Origin: an uncultured Granulosicoccaceae bacterium
Lineage (GTDB): Bacteria > Pseudomonadota > Gammaproteobacteria > Granulosicoccales > Granulosicoccaceae
Direction: 5' to 3'
Length of the DNA stretch: 64,000 nucleotides
Assembly (NCBI GenBank): GCA_938007995.1
Contig: CALLLW010000023.1
Coordinates: 62,001-126,000, forward strand
In this document: piece after piece, positions 18,097-27,899 of the stretch
Position numbering within the stretch: the first letter of the stretch is position 1
Layout of the letters: each line of letters starts with the position of its first letter
Notes under the pieces: generated by a model
What the model was told of the DNA's origin: nothing
Seen by the model: only the letters and a program-made list of their open reading frames with translations
Databases searched by the model: none
Made by a program: the position numbers and the translations under genes

Positions 18097-18423
18097 ATGA
18101 GCGAAGACATTCTCAAAACGCTGACCGCAGAGCTTGAAAAGCGCAAATCCTCAGATGCGGCAGACTCTTATGTAGCGAGCTTGTATCGAGCGGGAACCGA
18201 CGCCATTCTAAAAAAGGTGGGCGAAGAGGCCACAGAAACTATAATTGCCGTAAAATCAGGCCAGCGCGATGATATTGTGCACGAAACCGCCGATTTATGG
18301 TTCCACACCCTGGTTATGCTGGCGCAACAGGGCCTGAGTGCAGATGATGTTTTGCAGGAGCTGCAGCGCCGCTTTGGCCGCTCCGGACACGATGAAAAGG
18401 CGTCGCGCTCCAGCAGAGACTGA
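18097..18423 (+). CDS. hisE: phosphoribosyl-ATP pyrophosphatase
   Basis: This 108-residue all-helical MazG-like enzyme hydrolyses PR-ATP to PR-AMP and diphosphate. The metal-binding pattern is KKVGEEATETIIAVK followed by ETADLWFHTLVML. It is the last his gene of the run, and tatA follows after 93 bases. Confidence 0.95.
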   Translation: MSEDILKTLTAELEKRKSSDAADSYVASLYRAGTDAILKKVGEEATETIIAVKSGQRDDIVHETADLWFHTLVMLAQQGLSADDVLQELQRRFGRSGHDEKASRSSRD

Positions 18424-18516
18424 GCGGCGATCAGGCACAGCGCCCGTGACACTGAGTAATATGCCGGGCAATGGCGCGGCAAACTGAATAAATTTAAAGG
18501 TTAAGAGGCTAACATT

Positions 18517-18741
18517 ATGATGCCAAGTATTCCCCAGCTACTGATCGTACTGGTTATTGTGGTGCTGATTTTCGGCGCTAAGCGATTGCGCAATCTCGGT
18601 GGTGATCTGGGTAGTGCGGTAAAGGGGTTCAAAGACGCAGTGAAAGAAGATGAGGCTGAAGCTGCAGAGGCAGGTAAGCTTGAGAACACGGTTGAACGTG
18701 TTGCAGATGAAGTCGAAGATAAAAGCAAAAAAGAAGTTTAA
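18517..18741 (+). CDS. tatA: Sec-independent translocase subunit TatA
   Basis: This 74-residue protein has one N-terminal membrane helix ([19 protein letters not shown]), an amphipathic helix with the family signature [21 protein letters not shown], and an acidic charged tail. TatA oligomers form the pore that passes folded twin-arginine substrates. An AAGAGG ribosome site precedes the ATG. It is the first of tatABC, probably co-transcribed. Confidence 0.95.
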   Translation: MMPSIPQLLIVLVIVVLIFGAKRLRNLGGDLGSAVKGFKDAVKEDEAEAAEAGKLENTVERVADEVEDKSKKEV

Positions 18742-18836
18742 CCAGCTGTTGATACACGTCATGAGTGAACAGCTGATTAGGACTATGGCGGCCCTGACGG
18801 ACCGCTTGCTGCTCAGGATCGCCGGAGTCGCTTGCC

Positions 18837-19376
18837 ATGTTTGACATGGGTTTTCAGGAAGTCATATTGGTGGGTATCATCGCACTGATCATTATTGGTC
18901 CAGAGCGATTGCCTTCTGTCGCACGTAGCATTGGAAAATATGTTGGCAAGATGCAGCGTTTCGTTGCCGGTGTAAAAAGCGACATTGCCAGTGAGTTGCA
19001 AACAGATGAGCTGCGCAGCATGTTGTCCAGTCAGGAAGACCAGATACGTGAATTAAAATCTATGGTGAAGGAAACCCAGTCTGATCTTGAGAAAACAGCG
19101 AAGCAGGCGCAGAAGTCGGTCTCTGAAGGCATGGATAACGCCGTCGCACAGGTCAAAGATGCAGCAGAGATTGCTCGTGAAAACAACTCGAAAATGCAGG
19201 ATATCGCGCGTGCTGCGGGCTACAACACCTACGGTGATGTTGAGACAAATGACAACAAAGCTGGCGATACCAACACTGGTATCAGTGACACCGGTGGCGA
19301 TGACGTTAGCGGCGATAATATTGCTGGCGATAACAATGCTGAGTCGAATAAACCGGACTCTAGCAAGTCCGCATGA
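18837..19376 (+). CDS. tatB: Sec-independent translocase subunit TatB
   Basis: This 179-residue protein begins MFDMGFQEVILVGIIALIII and has GPERLPSVARSIGKYVGKM, the TatB signature (Glu at position 8, GPERLP hinge). A long amphipathic and charged helical region follows, then a low-complexity Gly/Asp/Asn-rich tail from about residue 140. TatB with TatC forms the receptor for twin-arginine signals. The tail is longer and more repetitive (GDN-type units) than needed for function. Confidence 0.94.
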   Translation: MFDMGFQEVILVGIIALIIIGPERLPSVARSIGKYVGKMQRFVAGVKSDIASELQTDELRSMLSSQEDQIRELKSMVKETQSDLEKTAKQAQKSVSEGMDNAVAQVKDAAEIARENNSKMQDIARAAGYNTYGDVETNDNKAGDTNTGISDTGGDDVSGDNIAGDNNAESNKPDSSKSA

Positions 19377-19404
19377 AACTGCACTTCCCTGATTAGCAAC
19401 TCTT

Positions 19405-20244
19405 ATGAGCAATAAAATCTTAGGTGATGGCGAAGGTGCCGAGATGGGATTGTTGTCTCATCTTATTGAGTTGCGTGATCGACTGCTGCGCATGTTGCTG
19501 GCAGTGGGTATTTTCTTTCTCTGTTTGTTTCCGTTCTCGAAAACAATCTGGACCTATCTGTCCGAACCTCTAACGCGGCATGCCGGTACCATGCAGGCGA
19601 TCGACATTGCATCGCCATTTCTTATCCCGTTTAAAGTTTGTTTATTGCTTTCGGTCGTGTTGGCAGCGCCTGTGCTGCTTTATCAGATCTGGGCCTTTGT
19701 GGCGCCCGGGCTTTATCGTCACGAGAAACGACTGGTCACACCGTTACTGGTGTCGAGTACGATACTTTTTTATCTCGGTATGGCGTTCGCTTACTTTGTG
19801 GTGTTTCCGCTGGTATTTGGTTTTTTTAATCGGGTAGCGCCGGAAGGCGTTGAAGTGATTCCGGATATCGGTCGTTATCTGGACTTTATCATCACCATAT
19901 TCATCGCCTTTGGTATTGCATTCGAAGTGCCGGTGGCCACCGTGCTGCTGGTGGCAATCGGTGTGACAACGCCGGATGATCTGGTCAAAAAACGGCCTTA
20001 CTTTATTGTTTGCGCGTTTATTGTTGGCATGTTTTTAACCCCGCCGGATGTGATCTCACAAACGCTGCTTGCCTTGCCGATGTGGCTGCTTTATGAAGTC
20101 GGGATATTTTTCTCGCGTATTTTTCTAAAACGCAAAAAAGAATTTTCTGAAGAAGCAGAAGCGCGTTACAACAGTGAGCCCGAGATAAGTCCTGAAGACG
20201 AAGCCGCAGCTGATGAATTGAGTAACAGCGACGCACCAAAGTAG
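19405..20244 (+). CDS. tatC: Sec-independent translocase subunit TatC
   Basis: This 279-residue polytopic protein should have six membrane helices. The cytoplasmic N-terminus has the signal-recognition block [14 protein letters not shown], and [10 protein letters not shown] in the first cytoplasmic loop holds the conserved Glu. The C-terminal tail (about 235-279) is acidic and polar. Together with TatA and TatB it exports folded proteins; a possible client in this window is the Tat-signal Rieske protein at 35347-36051. Confidence 0.96.
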   Translation: MSNKILGDGEGAEMGLLSHLIELRDRLLRMLLAVGIFFLCLFPFSKTIWTYLSEPLTRHAGTMQAIDIASPFLIPFKVCLLLSVVLAAPVLLYQIWAFVAPGLYRHEKRLVTPLLVSSTILFYLGMAFAYFVVFPLVFGFFNRVAPEGVEVIPDIGRYLDFIITIFIAFGIAFEVPVATVLLVAIGVTTPDDLVKKRPYFIVCAFIVGMFLTPPDVISQTLLALPMWLLYEVGIFFSRIFLKRKKEFSEEAEARYNSEPEISPEDEAAADELSNSDAPK

Positions 20245-20339
20245 TCAGGCGCAGATTCACAGAGCGTGGGCATCTGATAGAGTAGCGGGGTTGATACAAT
20301 TCAAGACCTTGCTTACACAACCTGATCCTTGCTTATCTG

Positions 20340-21884
20340 ATGACTCACAACAATAAAACTCCCAGGCGTGCCACCATGCTTATCATCATGGATGGCGTTG
20401 GCATGAACCCGAGCAAGCTCGATAATGCCGTGGCACTTGCCGGCACCCCCAATCTTGATGCGCTTTATTCCAGTAATCCGGTTACCGTGCTTGAGGCCTC
20501 TGGTGCTGCAGTCGGATTGCCTGCCGGGCAGATGGGAAATTCCGAGGTAGGGCATCTGACCATCGGTTGCGGCAGTATTCTGCGGCAGGACCTGGTGGTA
20601 ATCAACGAGGCTATCGAGCGGAATGAATTTGCTGACAATGCGGCGATTGCCGGTGCCTGTGCTGCTGCCGCAAAAGCCGACAGACCGATACATTTGATCG
20701 GGCTTGTCTCTGATGGCGGGGTGCACAGCCATCTTGATCACCTGCTGGCTCTCATCAACGCCTGTGGTAAACACGGCGTCAGACCGATGCTGCACATGAT
20801 CACTGATGGTCGTGATACCGCACCAAAGTGTTCAGTGGTTTATCTGGATGAAATCGAGGCTGCACTGGCAGCAGTGAATGGAAAAATCGCTACAGTTAGT
20901 GGCAGATACTATGCAATGGATCGTGATAACCGTTGGGAACGAGTACAGCTTGCATTCGATGCGATGGTACATAGCAAAGGCAATAGCGGTGCTTCAGCCA
21001 GAGAGATCATCACAGCCGCCTGGGATGACGATAAGACCGATGAATTTATTCTGCCATCAGTGGTTACCGGTGCTGAACTGATTGCACCAAATGATCATGC
21101 AATATTTTTTAATTTCAGAAATGACCGGCCGCGTGAGTTATCCAGTGCGCTGATTGAAGCAGAATTTATGCACTTTGATCGTGGCGATTTTCAGCCGGTT
21201 TCACTGACAACAATGACCAAATATCACCCGGACTTTAATTGTCCGGTGGCGTTTGAGAAAGATAAACCGAAGACCACGCTCGGTTCAGTGATTGCAGCAG
21301 CTGGAATCGGTCAGTTTCATTCGGCAGAAACTGAAAAGTATCCGCATGTCACCTTCTTTTTTAACGGTGGACGGGAACAACCGTTCGAGGGTGAACAGCG
21401 TGGCCTGATCAATTCACCTAAAGTCGACACTTATGATCTGCAGCCGGAGATGAGTGCTTATGAAGTTAGAGACAAAGTGCTTGATGCGATTAAGTCAGAG
21501 CAGTACGGGTTTATCGTGGTTAATCTGGCCAATGGAGATATGGTCGGTCATACCGGTGTGCGCGAAGCGGTAATAAAAGCGGTAGAAGTGGTGGATGAAA
21601 TAGTCGGTGAGCTGGTAGCTGTAGCCACTGAAAATGATTTCTCGGTTATTCTGACAGCTGATCACGGCAATGCCGATATGTTGGTAGACCCTGTTACCGG
21701 TTCACCTCATACACAGCATACGATTTTCCCTGTTGCCTGCATGGTAAAAGATAAAGTGGCGTGGCATCTTGCCAACGGACTTGGCTTGTCTTCCATAGCG
21801 CCCACGGTAATACAACTGATGGGGCTTGAGCAACCCGAGTCTATGGCTGGCAAATCAATGCTGCTTGAAGAGAAAAATTATTAG
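20340..21884 (+). CDS. gpmI: 2,3-bisphosphoglycerate-independent phosphoglycerate mutase
   Basis: This 514-residue dimanganese enzyme of glycolysis interconverts 3- and 2-phosphoglycerate through a phosphoserine. The nucleophile is Ser68 in MGNSEVGHLT. Metal-site pieces are LIIMDGVGMN (Asp18), RDTAPKCS, FNFRNDRPRE and LTADHGNADMLVD, plus HTQHT near the C-terminus. Full length for the family. It lies alone between tatC and the phzF-like gene. Confidence 0.96.
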   Translation: MTHNNKTPRRATMLIIMDGVGMNPSKLDNAVALAGTPNLDALYSSNPVTVLEASGAAVGLPAGQMGNSEVGHLTIGCGSILRQDLVVINEAIERNEFADNAAIAGACAAAAKADRPIHLIGLVSDGGVHSHLDHLLALINACGKHGVRPMLHMITDGRDTAPKCSVVYLDEIEAALAAVNGKIATVSGRYYAMDRDNRWERVQLAFDAMVHSKGNSGASAREIITAAWDDDKTDEFILPSVVTGAELIAPNDHAIFFNFRNDRPRELSSALIEAEFMHFDRGDFQPVSLTTMTKYHPDFNCPVAFEKDKPKTTLGSVIAAAGIGQFHSAETEKYPHVTFFFNGGREQPFEGEQRGLINSPKVDTYDLQPEMSAYEVRDKVLDAIKSEQYGFIVVNLANGDMVGHTGVREAVIKAVEVVDEIVGELVAVATENDFSVILTADHGNADMLVDPVTGSPHTQHTIFPVACMVKDKVAWHLANGLGLSSIAPTVIQLMGLEQPESMAGKSMLLEEKNY

Positions 21885-21954
21885 ATTGTTATCGGGCCAC
21901 GTTATTTAAGACCGACTGTTCAGAATATAAAAAGCAATAGTCAGGAGAAACAAC

Positions 21955-22794
21955 ATGACGCGGATTTTTCAGGTCGATGCATTTACTGACAGACTGTTCG
22001 GTGGCAATCCGGCTGCGGTGGTGCCGCTGCAGGCCTGGCCAGATGACACGTTGCTACAGTCTGTGGCGATGGAAAACAACCTTGCCGAAACCGCGTTTAT
22101 TGTGCCGGTGCAAAATGCCTATGAGCTGCGCTGGTTCACGCCATTGGTAGAAGTTTCGCTATGTGGTCATGCCACACTGGCTACCGCGCATGTGTTGATA
22201 AAGCATTATGAATACAGTGCCCGAAAAATTGAATTTATCACCAGAGAGTCCGGTGTGCTGACAGTTGAGCGCACCGCTGATGATGCGCTCTCTATGGATT
22301 TTCCTGCCATTTCGGTAGAGCCGTCTGAAGACTATCAATTGGTTGCTGCAGCACTGGGAGCAAAGCCTGCAAAGCTGTTTCGCGGTAACTATTCACCCGA
22401 TTCTTTTGATTACGTTGCAGTGTTCGAGAGTCAACAAAAGGTCAAAGCGCTTAACCCGCTATTCAGCAATTTTGCCCCGCTCGATTCTCGTGGTGTAATA
22501 GCAACATCCAGGGCCGACAACGAACGATACGACTTTGTCTCAAGGTATTTTGCGCCGAATTCAGGTATTAATGAAGACCCTGTGACCGGCTCAGCGCATT
22601 GCTTGTTAGTGCCTTACTGGTCGAAGGAACTTGGGTCGAAGGAGCTGGCAAAGCATACGCTACTCGCAAGACAGATTTCTGCGCGTGGTGGCGAAATACG
22701 TTGTATGGCTGCGAATGATAGAGTCGTATTGACAGGCAGCTGCGTTGACTACCTGCAGGGTGAAATCGATCTCGACTCAGTACTGAACCTTTGA
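21955..22794 (+). CDS. PhzF family isomerase-like protein
   Basis: This 279-residue two-domain protein has the PhzF/DapF-like fold. The catalytic Glu45 is intact in ENNLAETAFIV. Other family blocks are FGGNPAAVV (15-23), CGHATLATAH (70s) and EDPVTGSAHCLLVPYW. Neighbouring genes do not resemble a phenazine pathway, so the substrate is unknown. A CAGGAGA ribosome site is 7 bases before the ATG. An in-frame 15-bp imperfect duplication (22621-22650) encodes SKELGSKELA. Confidence 0.92.
   Translation: MTRIFQVDAFTDRLFGGNPAAVVPLQAWPDDTLLQSVAMENNLAETAFIVPVQNAYELRWFTPLVEVSLCGHATLATAHVLIKHYEYSARKIEFITRESGVLTVERTADDALSMDFPAISVEPSEDYQLVAAALGAKPAKLFRGNYSPDSFDYVAVFESQQKVKALNPLFSNFAPLDSRGVIATSRADNERYDFVSRYFAPNSGINEDPVTGSAHCLLVPYWSKELGSKELAKHTLLARQISARGGEIRCMAANDRVVLTGSCVDYLQGEIDLDSVLNL
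22621..22650 (+). repeat. 15-bp imperfect tandem duplication inside the phzF-like gene
   Basis: TCGAAGGAACTTGGG (22621-22635) and TCGAAGGAGCTGGCA (22636-22650) are direct repeats in frame. They give the doubled peptide SKELG/SKELA. Confidence 0.7.
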
Positions 22795-22795
22795 A

Positions 22796-23092
22796 TCAGC
22801 TGCTTGCCTGTTTCTTGTTGTGCTTAATCGGCAGCAGGCGACTGCCATTGTTAAAGTACTTGCTGGTAGGGCGACGCAGGTTTCTGATCACCAGTCCCAC
22901 GCAAAGAATGGTTGGAAATACAAATATACTTTTACCACCATTGACCCAATAGACAACGGTTACCAGTAGCGCGAACAGGGAGTACCAGAGCAGAAAGCGC
23001 AGATCGCTTTTCTTCAGCATTTGCCAGAGTGCCGGCTGTTTGTTTTGCTTACCGCTTTTATGGGCTTTCTTCTGTTGATATGAGGTTGGCAT
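22796..23092 (-). CDS. small hypothetical membrane protein
   Basis: This 98-residue protein has a very basic N-terminus (QQKKAHKSGKQNK), one or two membrane helices (LRFLLWYSLFALLVTVVYWV and FVFPTILCVGLVI) and a basic C-terminus. No family is recognised. The frame is open to a TTG at 23128. The ATG at 23092 is chosen because AAAGG lies about 9 bases before it. It converges with the phzF-like gene, with one base between the stops. Confidence 0.6.
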   Translation of the reverse strand: MPTSYQQKKAHKSGKQNKQPALWQMLKKSDLRFLLWYSLFALLVTVVYWVNGGKSIFVFPTILCVGLVIRNLRRPTSKYFNNGSRLLPIKHNKKQASS

Positions 23093-23220
23093 AACGGATA
23101 CCTTTGTGAAGATTTCAGTCCTATACAATTAGCAGGGATGGCTTTGTTGTCAATGCCTCAGAGTACCAGGCAGGCAGAGTACCGGTTTGGCAGACTACCG
23201 GTCAGGTCACGGGCTTTGAG

Positions 23221-24069
23221 TCAAAACTGTTTGTCTGCTTCAAGATAGAGCCCCGGGGGCTGTACATAATTGAATACTTTACCAAGTTTTGATTTCTTGC
23301 CAAACAGCGATGGGATGCTCACACCAAGCCCGACATACGCGTGCCTGGTTGCCTGATCCTGATTGTCAAAAGTTCTGAAGCCGCGAGTGTAGTAGCCGGT
23401 TTGTAGCTCCAGCCACTTCAATGGTGTATTTCTAAAGGTCTGGAAACCGTCGGCGCGTAATGCCACCAGATGTTTCATGCCAGAGTAGTCTGATACTGCA
23501 TCGTTCTGCAGGTTGTAGCCGTTAGAGGGCCAGTACTCCATGCGAATATCAATTCTGCCGTCCCATACCGGGTTGGATCCCAGCCACCACGATGCGGCAA
23601 CACCGACTGCATCAGCAATCAGATCTTCACTGGAAAAGCCAAACTTGTTGGAAGTCGCATCACCGATTTCTACCAGCGTCATGGCTGCCAGTGCAGACAG
23701 CGCTGCCTTGCGTTCCGGATGTTCTACACCATGGCGTCTGAAATCAAGCAGGAACAATTCAGAAAGCACATAAGACATATACAGATGGCCGGTTTTATCT
23801 GCGCCACCAGCGTGAGAGTTTCTGCCAAACCAGCCTTCGGTTTTAGCAACCGGCGAGTGTTGAAACCATCCCCATTGAGAGACGCCCCAGGTAGTGATGG
23901 CTAACGTTGCCAATGACAAGTCAAGTGCGACTACGTCATTAAACCGACCACCGTATTGATACTTGGTGGGTTTTTGTCCAAGCCAGCTTTGTGCATTCGC
24001 ATTGTTCGCGATACAACAGCAAATCAGCATACAGGCGATGAACGTTCTGAGTAGCAGGAGAAATCTCAT
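23221..24069 (-). CDS. DUF2279-type exported/outer-membrane protein
   Basis: This 282-residue protein has an N-terminal signal peptide (LLLLRTFIACMLICCCIANNANA). The mature part carries the block GGADKTGHLYMSYVLSEL followed by GDATSNKFGFSSEDLIADAVG, as in the YfiM/DUF2279 family of envelope proteins. The C-terminal half alternates polar and hydrophobic residues (LELQTGYYTRGF, AYVGLGVSIP) and may be beta-rich. The function of the family is not established. It is upstream of nothing obvious; the next leftward gene is the small membrane protein. Confidence 0.75.
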   Translation of the reverse strand: MRFLLLLRTFIACMLICCCIANNANAQSWLGQKPTKYQYGGRFNDVVALDLSLATLAITTWGVSQWGWFQHSPVAKTEGWFGRNSHAGGADKTGHLYMSYVLSELFLLDFRRHGVEHPERKAALSALAAMTLVEIGDATSNKFGFSSEDLIADAVGVAASWWLGSNPVWDGRIDIRMEYWPSNGYNLQNDAVSDYSGMKHLVALRADGFQTFRNTPLKWLELQTGYYTRGFRTFDNQDQATRHAYVGLGVSIPSLFGKKSKLGKVFNYVQPPGLYLEADKQF

Positions 24070-24133
24070 ACTACTTTAGTCGGCAAGTTATGCGCCTTAA
24101 AAGCGAAGCGATACAGAAATATACAATTACTGG

Positions 24134-25261
24134 TCAGTAACCTGTCAGTTCCATATAACCTCGTCCGACAGGATTGTTTTCCTGATCGGTAAGTGTGATT
24201 GCGCCTTCCCAGTAACGCACTGTCAGATCGAGCAGTTGATTGTCGATAAGTGGCGTGAAATTCAGTGTTTCATCGGTATCGGTACGGTGAATGACGCCAG
24301 CTACCGGATACCGGTTACCGGTGTCGCTTTGCCACCATCGAGTGATTTTGATGTTGATGTTTTCAATCGAAATTTCATTGGTGTTGCCGTTTTGATCAAT
24401 TTCTACTGCATGACTGAAGTCGTCTCTGCTGCCATCGTTACGGCGTAGCTGGTAAAGCATAATGTCGCGACCATCATTGAGTTGCAGGGCAAACCAGTCC
24501 CAGCCGCTTTGATCAGCACCGAGTGCGCTGCTACTCCATTCGCGGTCAAGCCAGCCACTGCCATTGACTTGATGGGTTGTATTGCCAGTGTGCAGAGAGC
24601 CTGTAACGTTCATTCGGGTGAAAGAGTAATAGTACGAAGCATTGCAGGGGTCTTCGCTCTTTTGGCTGTAACCGTCTTCGCCTTGCAGCACCAATGGCTT
24701 GGTTGGTGAAAGTTGCAGATCAATATGAGTATCTGCTTCGCCTGCCTGCAGATGCCAGACGGGCTGTTGGTGCTGATCGGGCTTTGCGATTAACTGCCAT
24801 TCGTCAAGCCAGATTCTCACTGTGTTGTCTGCCTGACGTTCAGCACCTGCAAGATCTACAGCGGCACGGGAGAAACGTTCATAGGTTTTAATTTCGCCAT
24901 CCGCTTCAGACACAGCCAGATGCACCATATAAAATTCGTTGCTTTCCCAGTTGCTGGATTGAGAGTTGTTAACTTCTTCAACAGGCGGATGATTAGCGAT
25001 TCTAAAAAACGTGATATGGAAGCCAAATCGTTTGCCATCGGTATTCTCCAGATTGCCTGTGATATACCACCACTCGTTTCGAAACTCGGGGTGAGCGCTA
25101 TGGTCAGCAGGAAAATTAAATTCCCTTTTCCCGCAAGCGCGCTCAAAGCCCTCTGCAGTGCCGCCAAGCTCAGCGTGAAGTGATACGCCTGAGTTTTCAG
25201 GTTGTGGCTCACACGCCACTGCTGATAGCAGTATAGCCAGTATAAGCAGGATCATTTTCAT
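24134..25261 (-). CDS. AttH/carotenoid-1,2-hydratase-like lipoprotein
   Basis: This 375-residue lipoprotein has lipobox LLSAVAC with Cys17. The mature part matches the AttH/CrtC-like lipocalin-fold family, with HPEFRNEWWYITGNLE near 55-70, GFHITFFRI and WDWFALQLNDGRDIMLYQLRR. The family usually accompanies ABC/FtsX-type export systems (attEFGH). Its start ATG overlaps the stop of the upstream permease by 4 bases, so the two are translationally coupled. The substrate is unknown; a chaperone role for an envelope lipid or lipoprotein is inferred only. Confidence 0.88.
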   Translation of the reverse strand: MKMILLILAILLSAVACEPQPENSGVSLHAELGGTAEGFERACGKREFNFPADHSAHPEFRNEWWYITGNLENTDGKRFGFHITFFRIANHPPVEEVNNSQSSNWESNEFYMVHLAVSEADGEIKTYERFSRAAVDLAGAERQADNTVRIWLDEWQLIAKPDQHQQPVWHLQAGEADTHIDLQLSPTKPLVLQGEDGYSQKSEDPCNASYYYSFTRMNVTGSLHTGNTTHQVNGSGWLDREWSSSALGADQSGWDWFALQLNDGRDIMLYQLRRNDGSRDDFSHAVEIDQNGNTNEISIENINIKITRWWQSDTGNRYPVAGVIHRTDTDETLNFTPLIDNQLLDLTVRYWEGAITLTDQENNPVGRGYMELTGY

Positions 25262-27897
25262 TGGTGGCGCAATGCCTCTGCAGGAGAAAGTCTGCTGAGT
25301 TTAATTGCGGGATATAAACCGGCTACCAGCGCTGCCGCGATTGCAAGCAGCATACTTTCCAGCAATACCCGGTAGGGAACCAGATACTCCATTGACCACC
25401 CGAAGGATCTGACATTGATTATCGATACGAGTATTTTTGACATAGCAATACCAAGTGGTAGTGCAAGTACACCGGCGATTAAGCCCATCAGGCCGGTTTG
25501 ATAAAAAAGTAGTTTTCTGAGTTCAGCTGGAGTAGTGCCAAGGGCGCGAAGCACAGCGTATTCAGCACGTCTTTCAAGTGACAGTGCCATCAGTGCGCTC
25601 AGTATGCCGATAAAAGCCACGCCAACGGTGAGTAGTCTGAGTACATGGGTAATTGCAAATGTCTGGTCAAAAATTTCCAGTGACTGATCGCGGATGTCTG
25701 CATCAGAACGAATGCTCAGCGCCGTGCGTTGTTGCTGTACCAGAGCACGGATATTTTCCTGTGTTGCTTTTGATCGGGTTCTGTCTGTGAAGCTGACGCC
25801 TATCGAGTCTATCTGTTGATCGTTCCAGTATTTGTTGTAGTTGGATAGCGATATAACCAGTAGCCCTTTACCGGTTGTATAGTTGGTAAAGATTGCCGCC
25901 ACCTTAAACGGCACCACACCCTCGGTAGTTTTGATGTTAAGCACATCGCCAACCGCAAGATTATTTTGATTGGCAAACGGTTCAGAAATAAGCACTGTGT
26001 CAGAGGTGTTGAGCATTTTTACTTGCTGAGCTTCAGTGGCTGCTGCGAACGATGTGGTACCACTGCTCAGCGCTGTCGGTTGATTTAACTTTGCCGGATA
26101 TTGATAGGCGAGGCTGCCGCTACCCGTGAATCCGAGTGCCATCACCCTGACCGGGGCAATGTTGGTGTCTGTCTCGGTAAACCTGGCAAGGCGGGTGCCG
26201 CTGACGCCCGGCAGGCTTTGGATCTGATCGATCAGATCCGCTGGAACCTGACCATCATTGGATTGATCATCAGCAGTGCTGCTAATGTACAGGTCGGCTT
26301 GCAGTGAGCTACCCAGCCAGTTCTCAACCGACAACCGAAAACTGCCAATCATTATTCCAACTCCGGCAGTGGCTGATACGGATATAGCCAGCGCCGCAAC
26401 TGCCACCGCTGTACGGCTGAGGCTGGCGGTCATCGATCTGAAAGGGTAGTTTCCCATTGTGCCAAGAGATTTTATTGCACGGTGTTCGCTTATTGTTGTA
26501 ATGCCTATCATTACTCGCGGGATGGCCATGCTATAACCGAGTACAATGCAAAATATAGCCAGAAATCCCGCCCATAAGCTGGTTTGGCTGAGCCATAAAA
26601 TAATGCCGCCAGCGATTACCAGCGCAAGGCCTGCCACAAAGATAATCGGCACCAGGTTAGTGATGCGGGTCTCTACAGACGTGCGCCGCAGCACAGTCAC
26701 CGGTGTACTTCTGGATGCTTCAATGGCTGGCGCCAGTGCTGCCAGCAACGAAACAATGATTCCGATAAAAAGCGCCTTCGCAACGTTAAACGATGAAAAA
26801 TTTACCTGCCGAACATCGAGCGTAAAGAAAAGATCATTGATGCTTCGAGTTACCAGAGTAAGCAATACCTCACCAAGCAGATAACCCAGCAGCACGCCGG
26901 CTATGGTTCCTGCTACAGCGAATAAAAAAGTTTCCAGCAGTATTGACCGAAACAGCTCGTGTCTTTGAATGCCAAGCGTTCTTAGCTGGCCGAATGTTTT
27001 TCTGCGTTGTATCACAGACAGAGTAACTGTGTTGTAGATCAGGAAAGCACCAACCAGTAATGCCAGCAAGCTCATGGCTAAAAGATTGGTGTGAAACGCT
27101 GCTGTCATTTGCGTGAGCGATTCGTTGCGTCTTTCGGCATCAACAATGCTAACCCCGGGTAACGCGCTTTGAATGCGCTCGATGGTCTCGCCGGTTTGAT
27201 TCTCTTTGAGGGCTGTACCTGCACCGGAATCTGTGTCTGGCAGTATCAGGTCAATCCTGCTGAGCTTGCCGGGGCTGTTTAGTAGATGTTGTGCGGTTGA
27301 AATATCGACCATCGCGATAGTCTCAAAGCCGGCTTGTCTGCTCGCATCTACCGTGTTTAGTAAGGTCAGCTGCAGGTTTGAGTTGCTGGTGTTTATTGAT
27401 TCTCCAATGTTCACACCCAGCCTTGCAGCTGTTGTATCTGCCAGAATCAAGCTGCCTTTTTGCAGTAGCCCGAGTGAGTCGCGAGTGCTGGTGCTGGCAC
27501 TGAAGCTCTGGTCGCGAAACATCGGTTCGGCGAATATATCCACGCCGAGCAGCTGCAAGGTCTCTGTTGTGCCGGATTCATCGTTGGCTTGTAGAGTCAG
27601 TCTGCCTTCAACTACCGGTGCACTAGAACGGATACCAAGCTCAGTGCGAAGTCTGGTGTACAGTGACTCGTCGATTCCCTCAGTGCCACCTACAATCTGA
27701 TGTGTGGTTCGCCCCGTGACTGTATCAAGTGATAACGAAAAAGCGCGCTTGGCGCTATCGTTTGCGATATCGACGGCAAACACAACAGCCACGCCAAGTG
27801 CCATGCCGACAAGCATTAAAGCAAGCTGCCACTTGTGCAAGCGCCAGTAGCGCGCGCTGCACTTCAGAAACAGCAGTAGTGTGTTGGGTAAATGCAA
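25258..27897 (-). CDS. FtsX-like ABC transporter permease
   Basis: This 879-residue MacB/FtsX-fold permease has an N-terminal helix (LALMLVGMALGVAVVFAVDIA), a large periplasmic domain and three helices around residue 280-420. A second periplasmic domain follows, then a C-terminal three-helix FtsX domain (LTVGVAFIGILSALMALSLERR onward). The length shows a double FtsX unit in one chain. It should act by mechanotransmission with the ATPase encoded just upstream. The reading frame begins at a TTG two bases after the ATPase stop; the first internal ATG would cut off the start of the first helix. Confidence 0.88.
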   Translation of the reverse strand: MHLPNTLLLFLKCSARYWRLHKWQLALMLVGMALGVAVVFAVDIANDSAKRAFSLSLDTVTGRTTHQIVGGTEGIDESLYTRLRTELGIRSSAPVVEGRLTLQANDESGTTETLQLLGVDIFAEPMFRDQSFSASTSTRDSLGLLQKGSLILADTTAARLGVNIGESINTSNSNLQLTLLNTVDASRQAGFETIAMVDISTAQHLLNSPGKLSRIDLILPDTDSGAGTALKENQTGETIERIQSALPGVSIVDAERRNESLTQMTAAFHTNLLAMSLLALLVGAFLIYNTVTLSVIQRRKTFGQLRTLGIQRHELFRSILLETFLFAVAGTIAGVLLGYLLGEVLLTLVTRSINDLFFTLDVRQVNFSSFNVAKALFIGIIVSLLAALAPAIEASRSTPVTVLRRTSVETRITNLVPIIFVAGLALVIAGGIILWLSQTSLWAGFLAIFCIVLGYSMAIPRVMIGITTISEHRAIKSLGTMGNYPFRSMTASLSRTAVAVAALAISVSATAGVGIMIGSFRLSVENWLGSSLQADLYISSTADDQSNDGQVPADLIDQIQSLPGVSGTRLARFTETDTNIAPVRVMALGFTGSGSLAYQYPAKLNQPTALSSGTTSFAAATEAQQVKMLNTSDTVLISEPFANQNNLAVGDVLNIKTTEGVVPFKVAAIFTNYTTGKGLLVISLSNYNKYWNDQQIDSIGVSFTDRTRSKATQENIRALVQQQRTALSIRSDADIRDQSLEIFDQTFAITHVLRLLTVGVAFIGILSALMALSLERRAEYAVLRALGTTPAELRKLLFYQTGLMGLIAGVLALPLGIAMSKILVSIINVRSFGWSMEYLVPYRVLLESMLLAIAAALVAGLYPAIKLSRLSPAEALRHQ

Positions 27898-27899
27898 AC